A stretch of DNA of 64,000 bases from Acidimicrobiales bacterium (GCA_041394245.1 JAWKIR010000002.1:2666001-2730000); one strand, 5' to 3'. Positions 16,704 through 24,932 are shown, counted from the stretch's first letter. The notes: generated by a model from the sequence alone, not told the origin. Made by a program: numbers and translations.

Positions 16704-17385
16704 CCTGGTCACCTATTCGTGCCGCGACGGCATCGCGCTGGTGACGATGGACGACGGCCGCGTCAACGTCATGACTGCGCCCATGATCGCCCGTCTCGCC
16801 GGGGCGTTCAGGCAGGCCGAGGCCGACGCTGCGGTCATGGTGCTGACCGGCCGGGCCGACGTGTTCTCCGCTGGGTACGACATGGCCATGTTCGACGAGC
16901 CGATCGAGACGATCGCCGCCACACTCCAGGCCGGCGGCGAGCTGATCGCACAGATGTTGGCGCACCCCTACCCGGTGGTCGCTGCGTGTACCGGTCATGC
17001 GATCGCGCAGGGCGCATTCACGCTGTTGGCGTGCGATGTGCGGATCGGCGTCACGGGCAACGGCAAGATCGGGCTCAACGAGGTGGCAATCGGACTCACC
17101 ATCCCTCACTACGGCGTCGAACTCGCCCGTCATCAACTCTCCTCGGCATGGTTCGACCATGCGGCGCTCACCGGCACGTTGTACGAACCAGAGCAAGCGC
17201 GCTCAGCCGGGTTCTTCCACGAACTCGTCGAAGCGAGCCGGCTCGACGCGGCCGCGCTCGATCACGCGTACAGGCTGCGCAACATCGACATGGCGGCCCA
17301 CGCCCGGACCAAGGAGCGCGTTCGCAAACCGGCGCTCGACGCCATTCGTGCCGGGCTCGCCCACGAGTTCGTGGCCGTCCGATGA
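16690..17385 (+). CDS. enoyl-CoA hydratase/isomerase-family (crotonase) protein
   Basis: 231 aa, slightly shorter than the usual 255-265. Crotonase features seen: IALVTMDDGRVNVMT, the oxyanion-hole strand VLTGRADVFSAGYDM, the second loop CTGHAIAQGAFTLLACDVRIG and GLNEVAIGLTIP. The glutamate of the common GGGxEL segment is absent (QGAFTLL), while a Glu remains in LNEV. Standard hydration chemistry, which uses two glutamates, is therefore doubtful; an isomerase, hydrolase or other crotonase reaction is possible. ATG 16690 overlaps the TetR stop by 14 bp, and the end overlaps the next gene by ATGA. Confidence 0.85.
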   Translation: MSESDLVTYSCRDGIALVTMDDGRVNVMTAPMIARLAGAFRQAEADAAVMVLTGRADVFSAGYDMAMFDEPIETIAATLQAGGELIAQMLAHPYPVVAACTGHAIAQGAFTLLACDVRIGVTGNGKIGLNEVAIGLTIPHYGVELARHQLSSAWFDHAALTGTLYEPEQARSAGFFHELVEASRLDAAALDHAYRLRNIDMAAHARTKERVRKPALDAIRAGLAHEFVAVR

Positions 17386-17807
17386 CTGCATCGGCCGCCC
17401 GCGCGGAGCAGCGCCTCGTTGCCGCCGGCATCGTGTTCGCGGTCGCGAGCACGATGCACGCTGTCGACCACCTCCGACGTGGTCAAGGGAGCATCACCGA
17501 TTCGCTCTACTGGTTGGGAAACTTTGGACTGGTCCTTCAGGTCGCGACCATCACCCTCGTACTGACGCGCCACCGCGTCGCCCCCATCGCCGCGTTGGCG
17601 ACCGGCTCGAGCCTCGCCGTCGGCTTCACCGCTGCTCACTGGCTGCCGGAATGGGGTCCGATCAGCGACCCGATCTGGGAAGTCGACACGGCGGTGTGGT
17701 TCTCGATCGTTGCCGCGTCGAGCGAGATTCTCGGAGCGATCGTCCTGGCAGCTACCGCGCTCGCCGTCGTTCGGCATCGCGGATTGGAATCCTTCGCCGC
17801 GACCTGA
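17382..17807 (+). CDS. four-helix membrane protein, unknown
   Basis: 141 aa with four hydrophobic segments (VAAGIVFAVASTMHAVDHL, LYWLGNFGLVLQVATITLVL, VAPIAALATGSSLAVGFTAAHWL, VWFSIVAASSEILGAIVLAATALAVV). His residues (MHAVDH, AHWLPEW) lie near membrane edges. It is the third gene of the TetR/crotonase operon, coupled by ATGA. I recognise no family. Confidence 0.75.
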   Translation: MTASAARAEQRLVAAGIVFAVASTMHAVDHLRRGQGSITDSLYWLGNFGLVLQVATITLVLTRHRVAPIAALATGSSLAVGFTAAHWLPEWGPISDPIWEVDTAVWFSIVAASSEILGAIVLAATALAVVRHRGLESFAAT

Positions 17808-17930
17808 GCAGCAGCGGTCCGGGCAACTCCCGTGGCCCGGTGGGCGGAGTCATTGGATGTGGCGGTCGACGGATGGGGGCCCTCGAGTCTCCTGGCAGCG
17901 TGCCGACTGGTTCCCCTGGCAACTGCGACC

Positions 17931-17936
17931 TAGAGT
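17931..17936 (+). promoter_or_regulatory. -10 of TetR gene at 17944
   Basis: TAGAGT ends 7 nt before the GTG start at 17944, the leaderless spacing seen repeatedly in this window. It matches the TAGAGT -10 at 16086, but no ACTCTAGAGT palindrome is present here. Confidence 0.4.
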
Positions 17937-17943
17937 CTCACTT

Positions 17944-18582
17944 GTGCCACGCTCCGACACAGCGCCGCCCCAAGCCGCGCCGCGACGCGCCGACTTCGTC
18001 CGCCGTCGCCGCGAGGTGATCGACACCTTCCTCGACCTCGTGCTCGCGGGAGATCCGTCGCCGGATGTGGCGTCCATCGCCGGCGGGGCCGGAGTGTCGC
18101 GGGCGTCGGTGTTCCGCTACTTCGAGACGCTCGAGGAGCTGCGCACCGAGGCGATGGGCCGGGTGCTCGAACGATTCGCCGACCTCTTCGAGATCGAAGC
18201 GCCATCGTCGACGGGCACCGATGCTCGGGTCGCCGCCTTCGTCGATTCCCGTCTGCGATTCCACGCGCGGCTCCACCCGCTGGCGCTGCTCCAACGGCAC
18301 CACGCCGTCGACAGTGGCAACGCAGCAGCCCTCGTCGACGCGAGTCGCAACCTGCTGGCCGATCAGGTCAGGTCGTACTTCGGGCGCGAACTCGGACACC
18401 TCAGCCGCGCGCGCCAAGACGACGCGGTGGTCACCATCGCGGTGCTGACCTCGGTCGAGTCCTGGCACCAGTCACACCACAGTCACGGCCGGAGCCAGGC
18501 CCAGATCCGCCGAGCATGGATCTCGGCGATCGCCGCGGTGTTCGCCGGAGTCGGCGCACATCCGCATGGAGAACCCACATGA
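17944..18582 (+). CDS. TetR-family transcriptional regulator
   Basis: 212 aa from GTG 17944. The HTH lies at about 25-65 (VIDTFLDLVLAGDPSPDVASIAGGAGVSRASVFRYFETLEEL), with RYFxTxEEL in place of the common YYHFxxKEEL. The C-terminal half is helical. The stop overlaps the esterase lipoprotein start (ATGA at 18579), so the regulator probably controls that gene. Longer in-frame extensions upstream lack TetR character. Confidence 0.88.
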   Translation: MPRSDTAPPQAAPRRADFVRRRREVIDTFLDLVLAGDPSPDVASIAGGAGVSRASVFRYFETLEELRTEAMGRVLERFADLFEIEAPSSTGTDARVAAFVDSRLRFHARLHPLALLQRHHAVDSGNAAALVDASRNLLADQVRSYFGRELGHLSRARQDDAVVTIAVLTSVESWHQSHHSHGRSQAQIRRAWISAIAAVFAGVGAHPHGEPT

Positions 18583-19709
18583 CCACGATCAACGTCCGCC
18601 TCCGTCGAACGCGGCGGCGCCGATCAGGCGCGCTGCTCGCGGTCGTGCTCCTGGCCGCCGCGTGCAGCGATGGTGACGACGTCGCGAACGAGCCCGCCTC
18701 GACGACGACCACGTCGACCACCAACTCCCCGACGACCACTCCCTCCACGACCACTCCCTCCACGACCACTGCCCGAGTCGACGCCGACGAGGCCGACCCC
18801 GTGGTCGACTGCACGTCGGTCCCTCGTGGGATGAGCGAGTTCGTGCTCGAGGCCGGTGGAGCCGAGCACGACGTGCGGTTGTACGTCCCATCGACCTACG
18901 ACGGCACCTCCGAGCTTCCGCTCGTCATGGACTTCCACGGGTTCGGCTCGAATGGCCGGCAGCAGGCCGCCCTGACCGGCTACGAGGAGCTGGCCGAGGA
19001 CGAGGGCTTCGTCGTCGTCCACCCGACCGCCGTGCCCGCGAGTGGCGACGAGCAACGCCGCAACTCGTGGGAGACGGTCGAACTCGACGATCCGGCCAAG
19101 GACGACATCGCCTTCACCGAGGAGCTCATCGACCTGCTCGTCGAGGACTACTGCGTCGACGCGACCCGGGTGTACGCAACGGGTATGTCCGGCGGCGGCC
19201 TGTTCACCAGTCAGCTCGTGTGCGAGATGTCCGATCGTCTCGCGGCCGCCGTTTCCGTCGCCGCCATCTCGTATCCGGAGTCCTGCGACCCCGTCCGACC
19301 CGTGCCGTTCATTGCCATCCACGGCACCGACGACCCGACCGTCCCGTTCGACGGTGACCTGACCGGCACCCGGTTCGAAGGCGAGGCGTTCACGCAGCTG
19401 CTGTTCTCGGAACCCATGCCCGAGCAGTTCGGCAGGTTCGCGGTGGCGATGGGATGCAACCCCGAGGGTGAACGGGTGCAGGAGTCGACCGACATCGCCA
19501 CGACGACCTACCGCGGCTGCGACGACGATGTGCCGCTCGTGTTCTACGAGGTCATCGGGGGTGGCCATGCATGGCCGAGCTCACCGCTGGCCGAGCCGGA
19601 CTCGCCGGTGGTGGCGCAGCTGACCGCGCTGCAGGGTTACACCACCTTCGAGATCAACGCCACGACCGACGCCTGGGCCTTCTTCGAGCAGCACGCCCTG
19701 GAAGGCTGA
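18579..19709 (+). CDS. LpqC-type polyhydroxybutyrate depolymerase/esterase lipoprotein
   Basis: 376 aa with lipoprotein signal GALLAVVLLAAACSD, then a Thr-rich stalk (TTTTSTTNSPTTTPSTTT). The alpha/beta hydrolase domain shows VMDFHGFGSN (oxyanion HG), nucleophile motif ATGMSGGGLFTSQLVCEM (Ser in GMSGG, about 207), AIHGTDDPTVPFDG (Asp) and VIGGGHAWP (His). These fit the Esterase_PHB/LpqC group, which releases short-chain hydroxyacyl or feruloyl esters outside the cell. It is coupled to the upstream TetR gene and converges with the patatin fragment, leaving a 6-bp gap. Confidence 0.88.
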   Translation: MTTINVRLRRTRRRRSGALLAVVLLAAACSDGDDVANEPASTTTTSTTNSPTTTPSTTTPSTTTARVDADEADPVVDCTSVPRGMSEFVLEAGGAEHDVRLYVPSTYDGTSELPLVMDFHGFGSNGRQQAALTGYEELAEDEGFVVVHPTAVPASGDEQRRNSWETVELDDPAKDDIAFTEELIDLLVEDYCVDATRVYATGMSGGGLFTSQLVCEMSDRLAAAVSVAAISYPESCDPVRPVPFIAIHGTDDPTVPFDGDLTGTRFEGEAFTQLLFSEPMPEQFGRFAVAMGCNPEGERVQESTDIATTTYRGCDDDVPLVFYEVIGGGHAWPSSPLAEPDSPVVAQLTALQGYTTFEINATTDAWAFFEQHALEG

Positions 19710-19715
19710 TCCGGG

Positions 19716-20282
19716 TCAGCTCAGCAGCGCCTCGATGAGGGGGAGCGCGGCGGTGCCGTCCTCGATGCCGAGCTCGACCCCCCGGGCGCGGAACGCGGCG
19801 TTCATCAGGTTCCGGGCGCCGATCTCGGCGGCGAACGCCTCGCCGGGCACGATGGCCTCGACGCGGCGTCCGCTCGACACGAGGAGGTCGATCTCTCGTT
19901 CGAGCGCGCGGATCGCGGCGGGATCACCGGCCCGGAGCGGGCCGACGAAGATGGCTGCCTCGACGTCGGAATCCAGCACGATGTCGAGGTTCGAGCTGCT
20001 CCAGAGGCCGCCGTCGGTGAAGCGGGAGCCGTCGAGCGTGATCGGCGGGAACACCCCCGGGATCGCGCACGACGACGCGACAGCCGGGGCGAGGTCCACG
20101 CCGTCCTCGGCCGTCCAGACCCTGCGCTCACCGCTGCCACAGTCGACCGCCGTGATCCGCAGATCACCGGCCGGCCACTCGGGGCCGCCCCGGTCTCCTT
20201 GCGTCGAGCCACCGCTGGAGCCGGGACCAGTCGGCACGTGATTGGGTCCTGCGTACCGAATCGCGGTCGCTGCGCTGGTCAT
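19716..20282 (-). pseudogene. patatin-like phospholipase, 5'-truncated
   Basis: 188 codons. Residues from about 45 match the C-terminal half of patatins: WPAGDLRITAVDCGSGERRVW, LAPAVASSCAIPGVFPPITLDGSRFTDGGLWSSSNLDI (the catalytic Asp is in DGG). The N-terminal half with the oxyanion GGGxxG and the GxSxG serine is missing; the first ~44 codons are unrelated low-complexity sequence. Without the serine it cannot be an active acylhydrolase. The open frame suggests recent truncation, or recruitment as a non-catalytic protein. Confidence 0.55.
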
Positions 20283-20487
20283 GGCTGCGTTGTCTTGTGT
20301 TCGTTGCCGTCGACGCACAGGTCACGGTCGCGTAGGCCGGTACCGAGAGGTAGGCAGTGAGCCCGTGTGCGCTCGCCCGGGGGTTGGTAGTGGCGGCAGG
20401 TGAGGCAGCTCCGGCTGACCGTGATGATCCCGGTGTCCTGGACTCGGTCGAGATGTCGGCCGCGACGGTGTGGCCCTCGCTACGCCG

Positions 20488-20976
20488 TCAGCTGCCCTGG
20501 AGGTGTTCGACGAGTTGGTCGACGACAGTGCCCCAGCCGTCGTGGAAGCCCATCTCGGCGTGCTGCTCGGCGTCGCCCGGGTTCTGGTGCACGGCGATCG
20601 CCCGGTAGGTGCAGCCGCCGTTGCCGTTGTCGGTGAGCTCCAGGATGGCCGTGAAGGGCATGTCGCCAGGCTGGGGCCGGTAACCGGTGGTGAGCGCGCT
20701 GGTCCACACGAGGCGCTCGTTGGGGATGATCTCGAGGTAGCAGCCGGTCTCGTCCATCATCTGGTTGCCGTCGGGATCGTTCATGACGGTGCGGAACCCG
20801 CCACCAGGTCGGAGGTCGACCTCGCACAGGGTGATCGAGTAGGGCCGGGGCGCGAACCACTGCTGCAGCGAGGACGGGTCGGTCCAGGCCGCGAACACCG
20901 CCTGGGCGGTGACGGGGACGTCGCGGATGAGCTCGAGGTCGAGTTCGGGGTTGATGGGGTACGGGGTGAAGGTCAC
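20488..20976 (-). CDS. SRPBCC/AHSA1-domain protein
   Basis: 162 aa from GTG 20976, starting inside the ArsR stop (GTGA). The START-like fold pattern is present: LIRDVPVTAQAVFAAWTDPSSLQQWFAP near the N-terminus, VDLRPGGGFRTVM, GCYLEIIPNERLVWT and the final helix FHDGWGTVVDQLVEHL. In actinobacteria such proteins are commonly encoded directly after an ArsR repressor; ligand unknown. One of three such pairs in this window. Confidence 0.9.
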   Translation of the reverse strand: MTFTPYPINPELDLELIRDVPVTAQAVFAAWTDPSSLQQWFAPRPYSITLCEVDLRPGGGFRTVMNDPDGNQMMDETGCYLEIIPNERLVWTSALTTGYRPQPGDMPFTAILELTDNGNGGCTYRAIAVHQNPGDAEQHAEMGFHDGWGTVVDQLVEHLQGS

Positions 20977-21308
20977 GGGGACTCCTGCTGGTTGATGAGG
21001 AACTGGTCGAGTTGGTCGAGGCGCTGCTGCCACATCCGGCGTTGACCGGTGAGCCAGCCCTCGGCCGCATCGAGCCCTGACGGCGCGAGCCGGTAGGTAC
21101 GGGTTCGCCCTCGCTTCTGCGACGTCACCAGACCGGCCCCCTGCAGCACCGTGAGATGTTGGAGGAGCGACGGCAACGCCATGGCGAACGGTTGTGCCAG
21201 CTCCGAGGTGGACGCCGGACCCGCCACGAGTCGTTCGATCACCTGACGACGGGTCGGGTCGGCAAGAGCCTTGAAGACCTGGTCGACCTGATCCGAACGC
21301 TTCGGCAT
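20973..21308 (-). CDS. ArsR-family transcriptional regulator
   Basis: 111 aa winged helix: VFKALADPTRRQVIERL, ASTSELAQPFAMALPSLLQHLTVLQGAGLVTSQKRGRTRTYRL. No metal-binding Cys cluster is visible, so it is probably a non-metal ArsR. It is coupled to the SRPBCC gene. An inverted repeat TTAGGT-N4-ACCTAA lies 28 bp upstream of the start. Confidence 0.92.
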   Translation of the reverse strand: MPKRSDQVDQVFKALADPTRRQVIERLVAGPASTSELAQPFAMALPSLLQHLTVLQGAGLVTSQKRGRTRTYRLAPSGLDAAEGWLTGQRRMWQQRLDQLDQFLINQQESP

Positions 21309-21335
21309 GGAGCTGAGTGTCGCTTGCGCAAATGG

Positions 21336-21351
21336 TTAGGTCAATACCTAA
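21336..21351 (-). promoter_or_regulatory. ArsR operator (TTAGGT-CAAT-ACCTAA)
   Basis: A perfect 6-bp inverted repeat with a 4-bp spacer in an AT-rich island 28-43 bp before the ArsR start. It is the expected position for autorepression of the ArsR/SRPBCC pair. Confidence 0.62.
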
Positions 21352-21429
21352 ATGTTATTCTTCCGATCGCCGCGGTCGACCGACGAAACACGGAGGCCCG
21401 GGAGCGGTTGCCGCGCCTAGGTTCGGGAT

Positions 21430-21665
21430 GTGCTGTCGGCCGGTGAAGTGGTGATCGTGTCGGGTCCACCCGGTTCGGGGAAGTCCACGGTGGCTGCGGC
21501 GTTGGCGGAGCCGGCCGAACGGGGCGCGCACCTCGAGTCGGACTGGTTCTTCCGCTGGATCCGCTCGGATCGTCTCGCGCCTGAGCGCCCGTGCCGTGCG
21601 GGTGCGGTATCTGGTGGTGCGGGCCGAACGGGAGACCGCATTGGCGCGGGTCCGGGAGCGCGACG
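21430..21665 (+). pseudogene. P-loop kinase remnant with internal deletion
   Basis: The first frame reads VVIVSGPPGSGKSTVAAAL (Walker A), then HLESDWFFRWIRSDRLAPE, as in gluconate-kinase-like AAA_33 proteins. After 21590 the homology jumps to a second frame, VRVRYLVVRAERETALARVRERDG, the late strand and LID region of the same family. About 60-70 residues between (Walker B region) are gone, and the frame shifts at the junction. Not functional as read. Confidence 0.6.
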
Positions 21666-21986
21666 GGGTGGATGATCGGTGGCCGGTTTCGGTCAGCGGC
21701 GTGCTCGGCCGGTGGTCGGGTCGTGGTGCTTCGGAATCGACGAGGCGAGTGGGAGCTGCCGGGCGGTCGACTGGACGCAAACGACGACTCGCCGGAGGCG
21801 GCGTTGCGGCGAGAGATGAGGCACAGCGACGAGCACGTCGACGTCGCCGAGTTCGACCTCGACGCTCTCCGCGCGGAGCCCATCCCCGAGGGCTACCTGC
21901 GGGCGATCGAGCTGGCGACCACGGCGCTCGGCCGGATGGACGGTCGCGTCACCGATCCGTTCGCGGGGCGGTCGCCGCGTCGTTAG
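21666..21986 (+). pseudogene. NUDIX hydrolase remnant
   Basis: DDRWPVSVSGVL (frame 2) continues in another frame as GGRVVVLRNRRGEWELPGGRLDANDDSPEAALRRE, the first half of a NUDIX box. It then jumps to HSDEHVDVAEFDLDALRAEPIPEGYLRAIELA, the family C-terminus. The REXXEEXGX part of the box and the following strands are deleted, and there is a frameshift near 21700-21720. Metal and pyrophosphate binding would be lost. Confidence 0.6.
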
Positions 21987-21989
21987 TCT
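21984..21989 (+). promoter_or_regulatory. -10 of the RibD-type reductase gene
   Basis: TAGTCT ends 7 nt before GTG 21997, consistent with a leaderless transcript. Confidence 0.35.
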
Positions 21990-21996
21990 CGGCTTG

Positions 21997-22560
21997 GTGG
22001 GACTCCTGACCTTCGGCCTGAACGTCACATTGGATGGCTGCGTCGATCATGAGGAGGGAGTCGTCGACGACGAGACGCACGCGTTCTTCACGCGACTGAT
22101 GGACGACAGCGGAGCGATGCTCTGGGGCCGCGTCACCTACGAGCTGATGGAGAGCCACTGGCCCGCAGTCGCCCGCGGCGACGTGGACGCGCCGCCGGCG
22201 ATTCGCGACTGGGCGGTCAGCCTGGAGGCCAAACCCAAGTACGTCGTGTCGTCGACTCGATCCGAGTTCCCGTGGACCAACAGCCACCACCTGACCGGCG
22301 ATCTGCGGGCCGGGGTGCAGGCGCTCAAGGACGCTGCGCCGGCCGGCGTGCTCGTCGGGAGCGGCATGCTCGCCACCGAGCTGGACCGACTGGATCTCAT
22401 CGACGAGTACCGGTTCCTCGTCCACCCGATGATCGCCGGACACGGCCCGACCCTGTACCAGCGCGGGTTGCCGGGCACGCGACGGCTCGAGCTCGTCTCG
22501 GCGAATCCGCTCCGCTGTGGTGCGGTCGCCCTCCACTACCGACGCGCCCCATCGACGTAA
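21997..22560 (+). CDS. RibD C-terminal/dihydrofolate reductase-like protein
   Basis: 187 aa from GTG 21997 (TTG 21994 also in frame). The fold markers are LLTFGLNVTLDGCVDHEE near the start, MLWGRVTYELMESHW, YVVSSTRSEFPW, GVLVGSGMLATELDRLDLIDEYRFLVHPMIAGHGPTLY. This is the stand-alone YwjB/YyaP class of putative NADPH reductases, common in actinobacteria. Substrate unknown. It follows the decayed kinase/NUDIX pair and has its own promoter. Confidence 0.88.
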   Translation: MGLLTFGLNVTLDGCVDHEEGVVDDETHAFFTRLMDDSGAMLWGRVTYELMESHWPAVARGDVDAPPAIRDWAVSLEAKPKYVVSSTRSEFPWTNSHHLTGDLRAGVQALKDAAPAGVLVGSGMLATELDRLDLIDEYRFLVHPMIAGHGPTLYQRGLPGTRRLELVSANPLRCGAVALHYRRAPST

Positions 22561-22646
22561 GCGGCTCGTTGCGGCTCCGAGTCAGCTCGCTTGTCCGACC
22601 ACCTCCGTCGGCGGCGAGTAGGGACGCGCCAGGCCGGGGTCCGTCG

Positions 22647-22652
22647 TAGGGT
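22647..22652 (+). promoter_or_regulatory. -10 of the MoaD-like gene
   Basis: TAGGGT ends 6 nt before GTG 22659, the leaderless arrangement. Confidence 0.4.
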
Positions 22653-22658
22653 GTCGCG

Positions 22659-22928
22659 GTGCCCCGCGTGGTGTTCACCCGGAATCTCCAGCGCCACGTT
22701 CCGTGCCCGCCGACGACCGTCGACGGCACGACGGTGGCCGAGGTGCTCGGCGCCGTCTTCGCCGCGAACGACCGCCTGCGCGGGTACGTCGTCGACGAAC
22801 GGGGGGCGCTCCGCAAGCACATGGTCGTCTTCGTCGACGGCGCGCCGCTCATCGACCGGTCGACGCTGTCGGACGCGGTGGACACCGATGGCGAGGTCTA
22901 CGTCATGCAAGCACTCTCCGGAGGTTGA
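22659..22928 (+). CDS. MoaD/ThiS-family beta-grasp protein
   Basis: 89 aa from GTG 22659, ending in the diglycine ALSGG that is adenylated or thiocarboxylated in sulfur-carrier proteins. Strands: RVVFTRNLQRHVPCPPTTVDGTTVAEVLGAVFAAN, YVVDERGALRKHMVVFVDG, GEVYVMQALSGG. It is followed 2 bp later by a BNR-repeat protein, so the two are probably coupled. No E1-like or molybdopterin gene is nearby, so the carrier would have to be activated by an enzyme encoded elsewhere. Confidence 0.82.
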   Translation: MPRVVFTRNLQRHVPCPPTTVDGTTVAEVLGAVFAANDRLRGYVVDERGALRKHMVVFVDGAPLIDRSTLSDAVDTDGEVYVMQALSGG

Positions 22929-22930
22929 GG

Positions 22931-24037
22931 ATGGGTCCGTTCGTTCATGTTGCGACCCGCAAGGGCTTGTTCGTCGTCGAGGGTGCCGGCGACAGCGCGG
23001 CGATCGTCGCCGAGCACTTCGTCGGCGACAACGTGGCCTTGACCGCCACCGACCCCCGTGACGGTGCCTGGTACGCCGTGCTCGACCACGGTCATTTCGG
23101 CATCAAGCTCCATCGGTCCGACGACGCGGGAGGTCGCTGGGTCGAGGTCGGCGTGCCCGAGTACCCGGAGAAGCCCGAGGGGTTCGTCGACGTCGACATG
23201 TGGGGGAACGAGCGGGAGTGGACGCTGGCCAACATCTGGGCGCTCGAGCCGGCGCTCGACCGCGACGGTGCGCTGTGGGCGGGCACGATCCCGGGTGGGC
23301 TGTTCCGGTCGCTCGACCGGGGCGAGTCGTGGGAGCTCGTCGAGTCGCTGTGGTCTGTCGAATCGCGTCCGCGCTGGGGCGGCGCCGGTGCCGACCAGCC
23401 GGCCCTCCACTCGATCTGCGTCGACCCCCGCGACCCCAGAACCGTGACCATCGCAGTGTCGAGCGGCGGCGTGTGGCGATCGACCGATGTCGGCGCGAGC
23501 TGGACGTCGCACACCCGTGGCATGGTCGCCGGCTACGTGCCGCCCGAGCAGGCCGAGTGGCCCGAGCACCAGGACGCCCACCACATCGAGCAGTGCCCGA
23601 GCGCCCCCGAGCACTTCTGGTGCCAGCACCACATGGGCATCTGGCGCTCGACCGACGACCTGGCCAACTGGACGCAGGTCTTCGCCGAACCCGTCGCCTC
23701 GTCGTTCGGGTTCGCCGTCGCCGTCCATCCCGACGACCCGGGCACGGCCTGGTTCGTGCCGGCGCACTCCGACGAGAAGCGGGCGCCGATCGACGGTCGG
23801 GTGATCGTGACGCGCACGCGCGACGGGGGCGAGACGTTCGAGGTCCTCACCGAAGGGCTGCCTCAACACCACGCCTTCGACCTCGTCCTGCGGCACGCGC
23901 TCGACGTCTCGGCCGACGGCGACCACCTTGCGTTCGGTTCCAGCACCGGCAACCTCTGGGTCACCGATGACCAGGGCGACCATTGGCACACGGTGGCGAA
24001 CCACCTCCCGCCCGTCTACTCCGTGCGCTACGTCTGA
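22931..24037 (+). CDS. BNR/sialidase-like beta-propeller protein
   Basis: 368 aa without a signal peptide. Asp-box-like repeats include SDDAGGRWVEV, SLDRGESWELV, STDVGASWTSH, STDDLANWTQV, TRDGGETFEVL and TDDQGDHWHTV, consistent with a six- or seven-bladed propeller. It also has a His/Cys-rich stretch HQDAHHIEQCPSAPEHFWCQHHMGIW (about 200-225) that could bind a metal. Catalytic sialidase residues are not obvious. It is paired with a MoaD-like carrier 2 bp upstream; function of the pair unknown. Confidence 0.82.
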   Translation: MGPFVHVATRKGLFVVEGAGDSAAIVAEHFVGDNVALTATDPRDGAWYAVLDHGHFGIKLHRSDDAGGRWVEVGVPEYPEKPEGFVDVDMWGNEREWTLANIWALEPALDRDGALWAGTIPGGLFRSLDRGESWELVESLWSVESRPRWGGAGADQPALHSICVDPRDPRTVTIAVSSGGVWRSTDVGASWTSHTRGMVAGYVPPEQAEWPEHQDAHHIEQCPSAPEHFWCQHHMGIWRSTDDLANWTQVFAEPVASSFGFAVAVHPDDPGTAWFVPAHSDEKRAPIDGRVIVTRTRDGGETFEVLTEGLPQHHAFDLVLRHALDVSADGDHLAFGSSTGNLWVTDDQGDHWHTVANHLPPVYSVRYV

Positions 24038-24101
24038 CCGCGAACATCGACAGGCCCGTCGCGCCGAGCCGGGTGCCGCCTCGACGTCTCGGACCCTTGA
24101 C

Positions 24102-24123
24102 TATATAGAAAAACATCTATATA
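24102..24123 (+). promoter_or_regulatory. ArsR operator/promoter (TATATAGA-N6-TCTATATA)
   Basis: A perfect 8-bp inverted repeat, TATATAGA (24102-24109) and TCTATATA (24116-24123), sits in a strikingly AT-rich patch in a ~70% GC background. It lies 9 bp before the ArsR start at 24133. It is the likely autoregulatory site of the operon 24133-25973. Confidence 0.72.
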
Positions 24124-24132
24124 AAGGCCCCC

Positions 24133-24471
24133 ATGAGGGCCGACCCGATCGACGAACCGACGGTGGCGGCGGAGGACAGGGCGTTCAAGGCGCTCGGTCA
24201 CCGCGATCGCCGGACGATCCTGCGGCTGATCGCCGACGGTGAGACACCGGTCGGCGAGATCGTGGAGCGAAGCGAGCTCGATCAGCCCGTGGTGAGCCAG
24301 CACCTGAAGGTGCTGCGGACGGCCGGTCTCGTCACCGTTCGCGTCGACCACAACCGACGGCTCTACTCGGTCGACTTCGGACGGTTCGCGGAACTCCGCC
24401 GATTTCTCGACCAGTTCTGGCACGACAAACTCGCCGCGCTCAAGCACGCCGCCGAAGGAGACGACCGATGA
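24133..24471 (+). CDS. ArsR-family transcriptional regulator
   Basis: 112 aa winged helix: AFKALGHRDRRTILRLIADGETPVGEIVERSELDQPVVSQHLKVLRTAGLVTVRVDHNRRLYSVD. No metal-site cysteines. ATGA overlap with the SRPBCC gene. An AT-rich palindrome precedes it. Confidence 0.93.
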   Translation: MRADPIDEPTVAAEDRAFKALGHRDRRTILRLIADGETPVGEIVERSELDQPVVSQHLKVLRTAGLVTVRVDHNRRLYSVDFGRFAELRRFLDQFWHDKLAALKHAAEGDDR

Positions 24472-24932
24472 TCGGACTCGCCGAAGCCTCCATCCACATC
24501 GATGCACCGCAACGGGCGGTGTTCGACCTCTTCACCACCGAGGAGGGGCTTCGTTCCTGGATGGCCAAGGAGGCGGTCGTCGATCTCCGTCCCGGTGGCC
24601 GATGGCGGTGGGTCCACGACAACGACATCGTGGCCTCCGGCGAATACGTCGAGATCGACCCCTACCGGCGGGTGTCGTTCACCTACGGCTGGGAGTCGGG
24701 CCCCTATGCCGACATGGGACCGGGCTCGACCACGGTCGACGTTCGGTTCGAGCCGAGCGGATCGGGGACCGAGGTGACAGTGACGCACACCGCAGTGCCC
24801 GAGGAGTTCCGGACCGCCCACGGCGCCGGCTGGGCGTATTTCCTCGGTCTCCTGGCCGACGTCGCCCGGGGCCGGAGCACCCCGACGCCCCGGCTCCCCG
24901 CCTCGGAGATCGATCATCGAGAGGACCACTGA
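24468..24932 (+). CDS. SRPBCC/AHSA1-domain protein
   Basis: 154 aa. ASIHIDAPQRAVFDLFTTEEGLRSWMAKEAVVDLRPGGRWRWV, then SGEYVEIDPYRRVSFTYGWESGP and TEVTVTHTAVPEEFRTAHGAGWAYFLGLL. Typical AHSA1 layout, coupled to ArsR. It is followed after 1 bp by a YjbR-like gene, so this operon probably runs to 25973. Confidence 0.92.
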   Translation: MIGLAEASIHIDAPQRAVFDLFTTEEGLRSWMAKEAVVDLRPGGRWRWVHDNDIVASGEYVEIDPYRRVSFTYGWESGPYADMGPGSTTVDVRFEPSGSGTEVTVTHTAVPEEFRTAHGAGWAYFLGLLADVARGRSTPTPRLPASEIDHREDH

